Shown: positions 42,137 to 54,600, numbered from the stretch's first letter. The stretch is 64,000 nt of DNA from Erythrobasidium yunnanense (GCA_001600175.1 BCJC01000001.1:3271652-3335651); one strand, 5' to 3'. Notes: generated by a model not told the origin, from the sequence alone. Numbers and translations: made by a program.

Positions 42137-43710
42137 CTACGCCTCCACCGCTGAGCGTTTCTGCTGCCTAGCCTTCTTGGCCGCTTTATCCCCTCCGTTC
42201 TGCATTAGCGCCTTCTTCTTTCTGATCTCCTGCTTCTCTCCAAATTTTTCTTCGTGCAGCTCCATCGTAGCCACTCTCTTCGCAGTCGTGACCTTATTCA
42301 GATGTTCCAGCACATCTTCCTCCGGCATATTCATCTCCTGCATCGTGCTTCCTGTCCTCTTTTCCACCGCTCCTACTAGATCCACATCTCCTTCTGTCAC
42401 GAAAGTAATACTTGACCCTTTCTTGCCTGCACGAGCTGTTCGTCCTACTCGATGCACGTAGTCATCTGGATCCCGCGGTACATCCCAGTTTATCACGACT
42501 TCCACCTCGGGGATGTCAAGACCTCTGCTTCCTACGTCCGTAGCTATTAATAAGGGCACTCGAGATGCTCGGAATGCATTCAGCGAGGCCATGCGCTCCT
42601 TTTGCGAAAGATGTGAATGTAACGGAGTATTGGGAATTTCGAGCTCGTCTAGAAGAAGAGAAAGATGCGCCGCCGCTCGACACCTCGATACAAAGAGAAT
42701 AGTCTGAGGCAGTTGAGGCGCATCGTCATCCTCCTCTTCAGGCTGAGTTCGTGACCGTTGCTGCTTGCTCTTTCCTTTCGCTTTCCGGCGAGCACGTTCT
42801 GAATTCGAGTTGTCTTCCCGCTTCTCTGGCTTCGCTAGTGCGGATGCGCCAGTCAGGTCGCACAGGTGAAGAAGCAGGTAGTACGCATAACATTCGCGAA
42901 CTTGAGAGGAGATGAAGATGTAGTGCTGCTGGAGTGTGGAGGGAGCGGTGATTCTACAGATATACATTAGCTGTGGAAGTATGTTACAAGCTATGCAGCG
43001 TACTCTTGGTCTGAAAGATGGAGAAATGGCTTTTGCTTGCCTGAAGCAGGCTCCCTTTCCTTGAGGGCGATGATAGCATCCGTTACGGTCGCCGTGAAGA
43101 GCAACGTCTGTCGCTGGGTTGGGATCTTCGAGATGATATATCCCAGATCTTCCGCAAAAGTCGGTGAAAGCAGTCTATCCGCCTCGTCCAGAACCAGGAA
43201 TTTGACTTTAGACAGATTCCATTGACCTTCACTACTGCTTCTCATAAGATCTGCAAGTCTTCCTGGAGTCGCGACTACGACATGAGGTCGGCCTGCCAGA
43301 GCTGTAGCTTGTTGCATCATGTCCAATCCGCCGACCACGACTGTGCATTTGAGGTTGATGGCAGACCCTAGAGCATTGAATTGGTCTTGTATCTGGAAAG
43401 CCAGCTCCCTGTCGCGACATCAAGCATATGTCAAATCTTGCAAGGCAAGCTTTTCTTGTGACGAATCCTACCTCGTTGGCGTCAGTACCACCGCGAAGAT
43501 GCCATAAGGATCCTTTGCAAGCTCCTGCAAAATGGGCACGGCGAACGCTATCGTCTTTCCTGAACCAGTCTGGGCGGATCCGATGCAGTCGCGACCAGCC
43601 AGGATGGGCGGAATACAGGCAGATTGGACAGATGTCGGCGCGCGAATCGACATGCTCGCTAATGAACGACTTAGAAAGGCGTCAACGCCCAAACTCGTAA
43701 AGCTGGCCAT
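42137..43710 (-). CDS. DBP8: DEAD-box ATP-dependent RNA helicase DBP8
   Basis: Three exons fit in phase: 43472-43710, 43004-43408 and 42137-42953, giving 486 residues. Helicase motifs appear in order: [10 protein letters not shown] with the Q motif [15 protein letters not shown], Walker A AQTGSGKT, Ia LTPTRELA, GG, Ib TPGRLAD, DEAD (VLDEADRLL), SAT-equivalent FTATVTD, RecA2 [31 protein letters not shown] and [18 protein letters not shown] and the surrounding sequence match Dbp8/DDX49, a nucleolar helicase for 40S (18S rRNA) maturation that acts with Esf2. A charged insertion (about 45 residues, Lys/Arg then Glu/Asp) lies at the start of RecA2. The C-terminus is basic. Confidence 0.93.
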
Positions 43711-44021
43711 GGTTGATGTAAGTCGGATGAGGCGCAAGAAAGGACCGGACCGTCTTCGAACCCGCTGTCTGGAGGGAGCAGAGCTTCTTGTTGAGCGGTC
43801 GCCAATGGAATGGACTGTCTTCTGAGATGCTCAACCGTCTTCTCCTGGCTCCGCTTCAAGCTAGAACAATGGCAATCCGTACGCTATGCCCTTGTCTGGC
43901 CTTTGACATCCACAAGCCTTGAGCGTGGTGCACTTTGACCTATCACTTCCATACGCACGCTACACTCTTACTACTGGCCATTTGACTGGATCTAGCTTAG
44001 AAATCGACCCCGACCACAGGC
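43711..44021. promoter_or_regulatory. Divergent promoter region
   Basis: 311 bp between the start of DBP8 (-) and the unknown tandem pair (+). Inferred as a shared promoter from the arrangement only. Confidence 0.45.
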
Positions 44022-44930
44022 ATGAAGCAAGAGCATGAGACGGCAAAGCTTCCCCGGCCTCCTATGCCTACAATGGAACCCGATCTATCAAGCTTGAAAT
44101 CAGTCTGGCACTACTCGGCATGCCCAGAAGCCGAACTTGCTTGGAACTGCGTTCGGGTTAAGGTCAGTTCTCGCTTGATGACCGCAATTGTTAGGCAGCT
44201 CACGTTGACCTTTTTCCGATAGTTCCGCATTGAACTTGGTAAAGCTATACCGACCTGTTCAGCGGGCTCGAAGGCGGTGTCTATGGACCGGACTGTCTTC
44301 AAGCATCTACAGAACGTCTGGCGAAACACCGGCGTATTGTCCTTCGAAGTTGACTGTATATGCAAGCCAGACTCGCAAGGTAACTTGGTCGCGATGAAGT
44401 ATAATGCCAACAGCTTTGGTACTTACAAGGATCACAGGGCAATCAGGCTGCCCAATTTTAGGCTTCCAGCTGGAAATGAGCAAAGAGTGACTCGTCGATC
44501 GAGAACGCAAGAAGCGCGTCCTCAGTATGCTAGGAATACGGAAGACGGTCGTATAGCCCAACTTTCGACTAGCCTTGTCAGAGTTCAAGTGAGCATTATG
44601 AACATCAACCCATAGGCTAGTGCTGATGGTGCATCACGCCTGTGTACACAGTGTCTGATCAAGATACATCCACCGATGAGCTCAACAGAAATCGCTGACC
44701 TTCGAATCGATATCGTTGATGGCTTGCTGAAGGGAAAAGCTATAGACGTTGCTAACAAAGTTGCTGGGCTGCAAAGATACATACCGACTTTAATCAGGTA
44801 CGCATCAGAGCGTAGATACTGGCCTATCATCGCAAAGATGGATTGTTCTGCTATCGTCGGTCACGATCGCTGGATCGTGCAAGATTGGGTTTATCCTGAG
44901 GAGATCGAGGCGAGGGCACCGAGCGCCTGA
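44022..44930 (+). CDS. Unknown family, two-module member (copy 1)
   Basis: Exons 44022-44162, 44223-44588 and 44652-44930 fit in phase (introns 60 and 63 nt), giving 261 residues. Module A begins at about residue 40: VRVKFRIELGK, then VFKHLQNVWRNTGVLSFEVD and CICKPDSQGNLVAMKY. A basic, presumably disordered linker (RVTRRSRTQEARPQ) follows. Module B is CLIKIHPP, LQRYIPTLIRYASERRYW and KMDCSAIVGHDRWIVQDWV. The gene at 45330 is a paralogue: exon 1 is 141 nt in both and later intron positions correspond. I recognise no known domain. It has no signal peptide or membrane segment, so a soluble protein is expected. Confidence 0.65.
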
Positions 44931-45329
44931 ATTGGACACTTCAGAGTATACGATGTTGGAACTCAAATAGTCCTGAGTACAGCCTGCCATTACTTCAAAG
45001 AAAGATATGGCAGCATTTGACGGTTTCCACATTTTGGCCCACTAGCCTGCCCTGGAGTCTGAGGCACGCGATACAATTGGCTACGAGGACCATCACACGG
45101 GTCGAGCAGATCCTACTGCCCTTCGTTGAGGCATCGTACTTCCCTTCGAACTCCCTATGTCCCCAAGCCTTTATGGCCTCCACACCATTGTCTTTTCCGT
45201 CCTTTCAGCGTTTTCAAGGCCAACAATGCAGGCAGTAAGTAGCTTCAACTGAGCTTGTTGCTGCTGGCACTGACCAACTGACTTCTGCCAGATAGATCGA
45301 AGCATCCGACAGCCCGCAACAACGCTAGC
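44931..45329. other. Spacer with leader intron and small upstream ORF
   Basis: A clear intron form (45236-45292, CA|GTAAGT...CTGCCAG) lies in the leader of the next gene. ATGs before it open short frames that end before the main ATG at 45330, so an upstream ORF may affect translation. No separate gene is supported. Confidence 0.45.
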
Positions 45330-46824
45330 ATGGCACAGACTATAGATGTACCGCCTCCCCAACCCAAGATGCTGCTACAGACAGCGGTCGTCACCCATCC
45401 CGAGCAAGCGAAGTACCATCTATCATGGGCGGAAGAGGCTGCTCTTGCCAAGCAGGAGATCCGTGTAACGGTGAGTCGGTCTTCAAAATAGGAATACAGA
45501 CGATGGACTCTTTTGACTATTCGTCTACAGTGCCGTGTCACTGCTCGGAAAGTGGAGTACTTGCATGGTCATGCGAATCGGACAGTGGAGCTATTGCCGG
45601 ACCTTAGGGCACACCTCCAGTCAATGCTACGATCACAACAGCTCAGGCAGTATGACATTGAATGCATTGGTGTACTTGATGACACGGGAAGCAAGGTTAC
45701 CCTGTTGAAAAGCGTCAGTACTGGAAGAGTGCCGATCAAGCAAGATGCCCCTCCTCAGGCGGCCCGCATACCGACCTTGAATCGATCGAAGAGCATGGAC
45801 AAAGTTGAGAGGGCAATGACTACGCTTCCTCGGATAAACATGTCGGCTATCACATTCAGACACGACGACGGTCAGCGTTACGCACTGTCCAGTGAACACA
45901 CCAAGTTCAGTGTGAGGCATCTCATGCTTTATAGTATTAGTATGAGTGGCCTGACTGATTTGAAAACAGTGCAAGGTCCAATTTTCAACGAGACCTGCAG
46001 CTCCTGGAGCGCCGCATCGTCCTCCCATAGGCTTCTCTTCTGGCCGTGTCAACGGACAGGAGATCGACGTCGAAACGGTTGTCGAACGACTATCAAACTA
46101 CTCGCCAGCTATCTACACCTACGTGAAAGCTCAAATGGGCAACTCAGCGGCGGACTCTTTCTCTTTTGATGCTGAGCTGGATTGTACGAAAATCACCGGA
46201 CAAGAGAAATGGGTGCTTCAGCGCTGGGTGGAGCCTATGGCTATCGAAATCAATGCACAGCACTTGGACGTCCAACGAGCGGAAGCTCAGCAAGCTCAGC
46301 AAGCACAAATGCAGCTCGCTGCTCGACGGCAAGCGGCCTTACGCCAAGCTGCAGCAAGACGCGGGCACAATCAGCCAAGTAATGCGAATCAAAGACGTTC
46401 ACCACTCGCCCCAGCTGCGGCTGGAGTACAACAACATAGACCCACACCTGCTCAGGGCACGCTCGCGCAGCGCCGAGCAAACCAGCAAAGGAACGCTCGA
46501 GCCGTCGTCCATGGCGCTGGCAGGCCTTCAGTAGCTGCATCGTCTGAAGCGCCGAACAATATAGTCACCCTTCGATTACAAGTTGAGCTTCGTCGCACCT
46601 CTGAGGGGGTTTGGTATCCGCGATGCACGCTTGCCGACGGTAACATTCCAGGCGTAAGGAGCGTCAAAGTCAACCAGGCGCTTGGCGAATGGGTGGCTGC
46701 AGCCATGCAGGCAAGGGATACATTGGTAACATCTTCAATGTTCGAGTGCCGGCGATTGGCGGATGGCAGTTTCGAGGCTGTCAAACCAGTGCGCACCGCA
46801 ACCAGATCGTCGTCCGATCCGTAG
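45330..46824 (+). CDS. Unknown family, three-module member (copy 2)
   Basis: Exons 45330-45470, 45531-45911 and 45970-46824 fit in phase, giving 458 residues. Module A is IRVTCRVTARKVEYL, LRAHLQSMLRSQQLRQYDIE and CIGVLDDTGSKVTLL. Module B is CKVQFSTRP, DVETVVERLSNYSPAIYTYV, then ELDCTKITGQEKWVLQRWV. A Gln/Ala/Arg-rich linker (AQQAQQAQMQLAARRQ) leads to a third module C: TLRLQVELRRTSEGVW, ALGEWVAAAMQARDTLV and MFECRRLADGSFEAVK. The repeated plan is a C-x-V strand, a long helix and an F/E-C strand-turn-strand. Copy 1 lacks module C. No known family is recognised. The ATG lies downstream of a 57-nt leader intron. Confidence 0.65.
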
Positions 46825-47249
46825 GGCCTGCAAAGTGTACTTATTCTTCCGCAATCCTGTCTGTTCGTATACACGTACTCCACATTGAGAGTCCCAAAGA
46901 ACTCGCGCAAGTTATGGAATGTATGCGGTGCACATACAGGCGTATATAACCGACTGTATATCGATGCAGAAAGAGCGAAAAGAGAGAGCGGAGTTGCCTT
47001 GAGCTCAAATAGCGACTGTAAGCGCGGCGGGCGGGCATTTTTTGAATCCGCAGTCACTGACTGGGCGCTGCAAATAACTGTACCTTTACCTCTCGCATCC
47101 TAGACGACTTCTTCCAGTGAGAAGGATTATCATTTCATTGTTCATTGCCTTTACCTTTCCTTTCAAGCTGTTTCAACATTTCAACGCTTTCCCTGTACAG
47201 CTTTCAAGGCCCTTCGCGATTCAAGATTCATCTATAAATCTCGCAAGCT
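46825..47249. other. Intergenic region
   Basis: About 425 bp; the last 150 bp before ATG 47250 are T/C-rich leader-like sequence. No coding feature is supported. Confidence 0.4.
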
Positions 47250-48574
47250 ATGGCAGGCCGGCTGCGGCTCAACACCAATGTTACGCAGCACGAGTACGAT
47301 GCTGTTACGCCTACGCAGAACAAGCCTGCGCATATGCAGTACGCTCTGCTCGATGCTATCAATCTGGTACCGCGCACCGAAGATAGGCCACAAATAGCAG
47401 CGGCAGCAGCAGGCTTTTACTACGCTTCCAATGGTCTTCAGCAGCCACACCAGCAGCAGCAGTACATCCCTCAGCCATCGCCAAATGCCATGTTCGAAAG
47501 CTTGGCTGCTGCAACGGCGCCCTCAGCCATGTCTACTCCCAATTTGGCTGCCGTAACATATCCGCTCATCGCTCAACAGCGTCATCAGTTCGCTGGCGAA
47601 CGTGATGCATCAGTCTACTCTGCGTATGCCGCAAGCGACATGGACACCACGCCCGGCACTCCTGCTTCAACGTCAGACTGGAGCCCAGCTTCTTTTACCT
47701 ACCCGGCTGCAAACGGCTTTTCGTACAGTAATATCGCTCAAGAGCAGGCAGTCAATTCTGCTGCAGCCTATGGCCACCTGTACAGCTCTGTGGGTGGTTT
47801 TACATGTGGGCGGATTTGAAGTCCGGCTGAAACTAAAATAAACCGCAGATTTACAATCCCGGATACGTCAACTGTCACAATCCCTACGCTGCCTTTGGAC
47901 AGGCGCCAGTAATGTCATCACTCCAGCACGTTCTGCCCCAGGCCGACGTGCAGCAACAGCAGAGATTTCCGCCGCCAGTTGCTACGTCGGAACTTTCCAA
48001 CCTGGCTTTTGCAGACATAGGTACAAGCCTTCCTCCAGCAGCAATCTCCAGACCAAGCTCGCCAGACACCAATGCCTTGTACTATTCTAGCGGCGAGGAA
48101 TCTACTCGTACCAGCCTGAGCAGGGCTTCCTCGATCGCTTCAATCGCTAGCAGCACTGGAAGCCGATCTTCATCGTTGAAGTATAGAACTTCAAGCAAGT
48201 CGGCCGATGGTGTGGACAAGAAGGAGAAGAAGTTCACATGCACCTATCCCGGCTGCGATCGGTCATTTTCGCGAAACTTCAACCTTTCCACCCACTACAA
48301 TACTCATCTGGGAATCAAGCCGTTCGCATGCACCCATTGCGACAAGACATTCTCGAGACGACATGACTGCGCCAGGCATATCGCAGCTGTTCATACGCCT
48401 TCGTGCCCAAAGAACGGCGATTCGACAGATTGCACTTGTGGACAGGAGCATCATTCTCCTTCAGAGCCTGCATCTTCCGCTCCGTTTGTCAATCCTCCAT
48501 CATTGGCATTCGCTCAGATGTCTCCGTTCATGGCCAATCAGAGCGTTATGGCTCAAGTATACGACGGCATGTAA
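47250..48574 (+). CDS. C2H2 zinc-finger transcription factor
   Basis: Exons 47250-47789 and 47849-48574 fit in phase (59-nt intron), giving 421 residues. The first 300 residues are low-complexity (Gln, Ala, Ser, Pro), as in activation regions. A Ser-rich stretch (SIASIASSTGSRSSS) precedes two C2H2 fingers near residues 325-380. The first reads FTCTYPGCDRSFSR with C-x4-C, then NFNLSTHYNTH. The second reads FACTHCDKTFSRRHDCARH with C-x2-C and a closing H-x4-H. A Cys-rich segment (CPKNGDSTDCTCGQEHH) follows. Two adjacent fingers of this kind bind DNA in fungal regulators of stress or development; the targets are unknown. Nuclear localisation is inferred from the DNA-binding domain. Confidence 0.85.
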
Positions 48575-49593
48575 ATACCAAGCACATTGATGGGATATGG
48601 TAAGCTATAGACCTGCGCAGTTCACAGGAAGCACACTGACCTGATTCGCGGCTTTAGCGCGTTCACCGACGTATTCCACAATCTGAAAACATTTATTAAC
48701 CAACACATCTATCTCCTTGCTGCTCTTGGAGCACAACACCCGACAGCCCATCTCGATCGTACCCCACATTTCTTCTTTCTTCTTCAAGAGTGACACGTCT
48801 GGATATATATATGTCCGTATGCTCGTTTCATGAGACTGCTGGCCAGTCATCGCAAAAGAGGGAGAAGAATATGTTCTTGCGTTCGATTGGACTCAATTGG
48901 TATACGTATATATCCTTTACCATCGAGATCCCTCGAAAGCAGCAAACCCTCAGACTTTCCCACTTGCCCGGTCAGGTGGAGAGTGAGGGGTGTAATGGAG
49001 AAGAGTCGACAATTGAGATGCAGTGAAAGGAAGGAAGAATAGATGCATGAGGACAGACGGCATGCGAAGAATGGAAGATGCGGAAGCTTTTTGTCCGGGA
49101 AGAAGGAGGTCTCAGGTGATCTGGATTAGGAGGACGATGCAGACGGCGTTTTCAGATCGGCAGGTCACGCCCGAGACCTCTTCGTCTCGCGTGTGCGCTC
49201 CGTCTGTCTTCGCAGCTGTTTCACCACCAATCGCTCTCGCCAACCATATAGACACTCTCCGCTCAACTTCAACAAACAACAAAAGCTTAAAAACACCGTT
49301 CGCCTATGTTTCTGATATGTCTGTCCTTTCCTCCCTTCTTTTTCCTACTATCACTTTCCTCAAATCGCTTATATATTCGCGTATTGCGATACCTATGCTG
49401 CGGACTGCATCGCATGTGGTGCGCAGCGGATGTCATTGCAAGTTCTCTGCCTCTAAGGCTAAAAAATCACTTTTTCCGGCAGAGCCTTTCTGTCTGAACT
49501 GTACACTAGAGATATAAAACATACAATACACGGACCATTCGTACATCTGCTACGCAAGTTATTGCACACCTTGCGTTCCTGCCGATCTGAAAC
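48575..49593. other. Long spacer; one weak minus-strand ORF
   Basis: About 1 kb between the zinc-finger gene and the hydrolase gene. A minus-strand frame (48605-48850, MTGQQSHETSIRTYIYP, then KKKEEMWGTIEMGCRVLCSK) has protein-like composition, an ATG start and a possible donor after AANQ, but no credible next exon. The plus-strand frame 49023-49517 has atypical composition and was not called. The rest is presumed UTR and promoter. Confidence 0.3.
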
Positions 49594-51388
49594 ATGTCGT
49601 TGCTCGAGCTGACGCTGCTGGGCACTGGCACTTCTGGCTGTCTGGTCAGTCTAAGCACAAACATGCAGCAAGCACCGAAGATATATGTTGGTACAAGATC
49701 TGACGCGAAGCCTACTTGATGGTCGAAACAGCCAGCAATCTCGTGCATCACAGATCCGGAAAATGGCTGCGAATGCTGTATATCGACGATGAAACCTGAG
49801 GGGAAGAAGAACATTCGAAGAAACACAAGTGCCTTCTTGCGCGTCTTGCCGAAAGGAAAATCGACGCCCAAAGATGAAGTCAAGTTAGTCGCGATAGTCC
49901 GAGCCCGGTCCAATCGCGTTCGAAGCTGAAGGAATGGGTATGATAGGACTATACTCATCGACTGTGGAAAGTCCTTTTTAACGTCAGCCCTGGAATGGTT
50001 TCCCAAACGAGGATTCAGGAAGATCGATGCACTTGTTCGTTTGATTCGTTTCCGATTTTCTGCATGCTTACAACTCCCTGCTCTAGATTATAACACATCC
50101 CCATAGGTGCGCTTGCGCTCGTCAGTATATCCATAGTCAACTAACGTCTTCCACTTAGCGATGCGATGTCCGGCTTGGATGATTTGCGAGGTACTGCGAG
50201 TTTCGTGCAATAAAGCGAACCTTGCTGATTTGATATTTAGGCTGGACCTTGGGCGGCGCGATACAGGATACCATGGATGTCTATGTTACGCAAAGCACGT
50301 TCAAGGAGATCGAGAGGGTAAGCTAACCCTCTCATAAGAGCGGAGTACAAAGAAACTGATGATATATATCACAGACATATCCCTACCTAGTCAGCGCCAA
50401 ATTGGCTACAGGCGGAGGAGATGTGCCTGCCATGTTCGTGTACAATTGCTGTTACAAAGCGTAGGTTAACGATACATACGCAGGAACTACATCATATTCG
50501 ACGATAACGAGACCTTCGATGTTTGCGGTATCACGGTGACCCCTCTCCCAGTACATCATGGATGGTATTTCACCAAGAATGAGCCATACTTCTGCCTGGG
50601 CTTTCTCTTCAATAGAAGTATAGCCTACATATCCGACGTAGCATATATCCCGGATTCTACCTGGAAACTTCTGGAAGGACATGAGCCTGAGCAAGGTGAT
50701 GTGACGTTCGAGACGGAAGCAACCAGCAAAGAGCCAGGGCAAGTGGTGCAAGAGGCGAAGGAGAGCTTAGAGAATGGAGAAGAGCATTCGGGAGTTGCAC
50801 GGACTCCTGCAAGGACGGCACAAAGGCCGCCAGTCCTGATCATAGACTGCTTGCGGGTATATCCGCATACTTCGCATTTCGGGTAGGCTTTAATTACAAG
50901 CTTCTTATGCCATATACTGACGTGGTTGCGGCGTCATAGCATTGCACAAGCTGTTGCAACAGCTAGGCGGTTACAGGCGAAGCGCAACTATATGATGGGC
51001 TTTGCGCATAGGTGAGTAAGCTCACCAGACAGTATATACTGCCACTAAGAGCTTCTCTTCTCTCAGAGTGACACATTCTACGTGGGAGCTGGTTAGCGAG
51101 GCCATTGAGCGTGGAGAGCGGCCGCAAAGTCCGCCCAAGGTGAAGCCAGGCGGACTGCAAAGTGAAGCCGAAAAACTCTCTTACGGGGCCTTTAATCCCA
51201 AGATGAAGCATAGCGATGTCCCGGCAGAGTTGAAAGAGATAGCTTTGCAAGCTATCGAAGAATGGGAAGGACGGCCTTTGGAGCCGCTATGGATCAAGCC
51301 AGGCTTTGATGGTCAGGTCATTTACGTAGATGAGGATACAGGTAAATGTTGGGATTCGGAGTACGCCTTAGAGCAAGATGCAGCATAA
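49594..51388 (+). CDS. Metallo-beta-lactamase-fold hydrolase
   Basis: Ten exons fit in phase: 49594-49644, 49732-49883, 49947-50034, 50087-50106, 50159-50190, 50241-50317, 50375-50433, 50484-50882, 50940-51011 and 51067-51388, giving 423 residues. The N-terminus LTLLGTGTSGCLP and ILIDCGKSF are typical of the fold. The metal-binding motif reads THPHSDA (H-x-H-x-D) and is split between a 20-nt exon and the next. Further likely ligands are the His in PVHHGW, the Asp in AYISDVAYIP and the His in the TSHFG region. Relatives are uncharacterised fungal hydrolases and bacterial phosphodiesterases of the RNase Z-like branch. A Glu/Thr-rich insertion (about 55 residues) follows the SDVAY strand. The substrate is unknown. 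Confidence 0.88.
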
Positions 51389-51621
51389 AGCACAGATCTC
51401 GCGTAGTATAGTCGTTAGATAATATATCGTTACCCGCTGTGGAGCCAACGATCCTCTCGCTGCAGGGCTGTCTGCCTAAGTTACATATTGCTGTGCTAAT
51501 CGAATCATCATGGGTTCGCCAACGAAGGCTGGATTACGATCTATTGTCGATGCTGTTAGTCTGGCGGTCTTCGAAATGTCGGATTCGCAGCAGGAGCAGG
51601 ATCACAGGATTACGAGTAGAG

Positions 51622-54600
51622 CTAGTATCTCTGGACGAATCCGCGCCCGCCATTGTTGCCTCTCCTGTCGGGACTTCGTGATCGGCCTCTCTGCTGTTGT
51701 CCCCGGCCACCCATAGCAGCAGCTCCACCAGGCATAGGAGGAAGGACCGTGGTCTGAATGAAGTGGAAGACACCTGCTGGGTCCAGAATGGGTCCATGTG
51801 CAGCGAAGACCGTCTTGCTCGGTAATAATGACATGAGCCAAGGCACTGCTTCTGGAAAGTCGTCTGGCGGCGTATGTCTGCTGACACGAGGCGGTGAGTT
51901 GCCTCTGGGTGCTGGACGAGCTGTATTCCGACCCCGGACAGGAGAAGGCGACCGCCTGCGCTTGTTTGCACCCATGTTGCCGCCTCTGCTATCTCGGCGA
52001 CGATCGTCTCCATCGATACTTGGAGGACCGCGGCGAGGTGACAGGTCTCGTCCTCTCGCCCAAGGATCTTGCTGAGGCGGCTGTTGTTGCTGCATGGGGG
52101 GCGGTTGCATCATACCCATCGGCGGCTGTTGTTGCTGAGAAGGAAGCATGTTTGGAGGAGGCATAGGGATCTGCTGACCCATTTGAGGTGGCATGCCAAC
52201 GCTGTTGGGCACTGGAGGACCTGCAGCCAGAGCCTTGACTTGCGGCCGCGGTATGCCAGCGCGATCGTCATCGTCCTGTCCTAACTCATGGAACGAGATG
52301 TCGTCGAGATCAAGGTAGCTATGCCTCTCAGTAAAGCGGTTGATGATAGGTTCTACGACATTGTGTCAGTACCGATGACTTAGCCTTAAAATCGAGTTGA
52401 CATACCTTCAGGATACACTTCCGCCAAGCGTGCATCGAGCTTTTGGATGGCAGTGAGGTCTCCAAAGCGGTATTCGTACTCTGCCCAGCGCCTCCAGAGC
52501 GGTTTGGCTTTCTCCGCCGGGATCTTTGCTATCGTTCTCTCGAAGACTGCTCTTGCATCTAGAGGCGGTAGGTGTCAGAGGGGGACGCAACATTAACCAT
52601 TCGTGTACTTACTGCCATCGTCATTGACGGTAATGAGGAAATCCAGATAGCGGACAACATAGCCAACTTCGTCACCAAATCGCTTTAGACCAACCTCGAA
52701 CACGTTTGTCGCGATCTTGGGCTCCTTATTCCAGTGAAGTTCCAGCATTGCTGAGGCTTCGAATGGCTGCCAAGTGATATGCGGCCACTTTCGCGAACTC
52801 GAAAAGACTGCTCGCGCAGCTTTGATACCCTTATAAGAGGTAGTGTTTTAGCCAAGATGTCAGATTGTAGTGTATCATTGTGCCGACTGACCTCTGCTCG
52901 CCTTGCGAAGCGCATGTGCATGATCCAGACGTTCGCACCCAGCCTTTTCAGATCATCGATCTGATCTGCCTTGCTATCAAGGATAGCTTTCTTGATACTT
53001 TCTCTTTCCTGTGCTCTAGCGTGATCGCTAGTATCTTCTGCATTATCGTCTACCATCATACCGTTCTGAGATTTCGCTTGCTTTTCCTGCGCTTCAATCT
53101 TTGCCTTCTCCTCCAATGCATCGGTAACTTCCTGCTGTGCTTGTGCATTGAGATTGTCGATTTGAGTGGTGAGGCGTTCAATCAAACCATTGTATACTTT
53201 ATGGCATTCTTCATTGTTCGACTTGCTTTCCTCGTGTTCGATATAGCCGTAGTGGATGAGCAGACTCGTAGCGTTTGCTTCCATTCCAGCTCTCCAGAAT
53301 GATACAGCATCATCTTGTTTATCTGCCTTCTTGGCATATGTGGCTGCCATCCACCAAATCTCGGGGTAGAAGCGTAGGTGCGCAATTGCTTTTCGATAAG
53401 TGAGAAGGACCCTTGTTCGGATAGCAGCTGGATCCGTCAATTCTAGAGGATCTCGAGTCTCGTATGCGATGATGGCTCTCCAAGTTTCGATCTGTGCTCT
53501 ATCGACCGAAGAATTCCAGTTCGGACGGTAAGGGACATTCGGCTTGCCTAGCCTTACGTAGTACTCTTGTAGCTGACGAGCTGCAGCTCGAGCGGTCATG
53601 TATGCTGGCGAACGATCTTGAAGGAATTTCTTTGCAGTAGCTCGGTTTAGATTGTTCTCGAAACCATCATAGTCTCTCCAAATCAGTTCAATATTGGCCA
53701 GAGGTATGCAGACTGCTCTCTGGTACGTTTGACGAAGCTTGTCCATCTTCTGCTGGGCTTCCCATGTTCCGGCGACCTGAAAACATGCTCAGCACGTGAA
53801 CAGGCCTCTTCCTTTTGCTACAAGTCCTCACCTCTGCCTCCTTGAGGAACTCGATGTAGTCAAACCAGATAGATCCAGCTTCAATGTCGGCGCCGATATG
53901 AGCCAAAGAGAACTCGAAAGCCTTGGTGATCACGTCTCTTGCGGGAAGAGCTCTCTCTGGCGATGACCTATCGATAGGATTCGTCCTTCTGATGTATGTA
54001 AGGTAGAATTGCCAGAGTGGAACCGAAGGGGACGAACGTAGACATCTGCCGAAAATTTCGTTTACGCGGTCGTTATTTCCATGCGATAGTTCGAGATCTG
54101 CGTATGCAATCCATTCGCGAGACTGGAGCAGGAATGTGTGAATGTACGTTGAGGAAGGTGCGGGAGTAGTTCAGGCGGTCCGAATGAGCGAAAATGACGA
54201 TAGGCATAAAAAGAATGAAGGGGAGACAAGACAAGAGCAAAAGTCAGAATACGATGATATTCACTGACTTAGACTTCCATGGCTGAATCGGGGTTTGCGA
54301 AAACACATCCCTTCCGAGCGAACATCCAGCACATAAAAGCGAAAAAATAAGACTTACATTATCCGGAAAACACTTTAAGAAGCCCTCAAAAGTCTCTCTC
54401 GACTTCTCCAGATCTCCCTTGTTCAGCGCATCTTGAATGAGCTCCACCCATGCCTCTCCATCGAATCTGTTCTTCTCGATCCGTTGACGCAGCTTCGCAA
54501 TCCGCGTAAGCAAGTTCCCAGATGTATTCTGCTTGCGTGCCAGTAGTTGAGCTGCCGATGCTTTGGCAACATTTGGATCGATTGGAGCCGCCGAGACTTG

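Noticed and set aside
44589-44615. 27-nt intron in the first unknown-family gene
   Set aside because: A normal 63-nt intron (44589-44651) with a better acceptor keeps the frame and matches the paralogue's CKVQ/CLIK exon start.
49023-49517. 164-codon plus-strand open frame before the hydrolase gene
   Set aside because: Composition looks random, no domain is visible, and it overlaps the expected promoter and leader of the gene at 49594.
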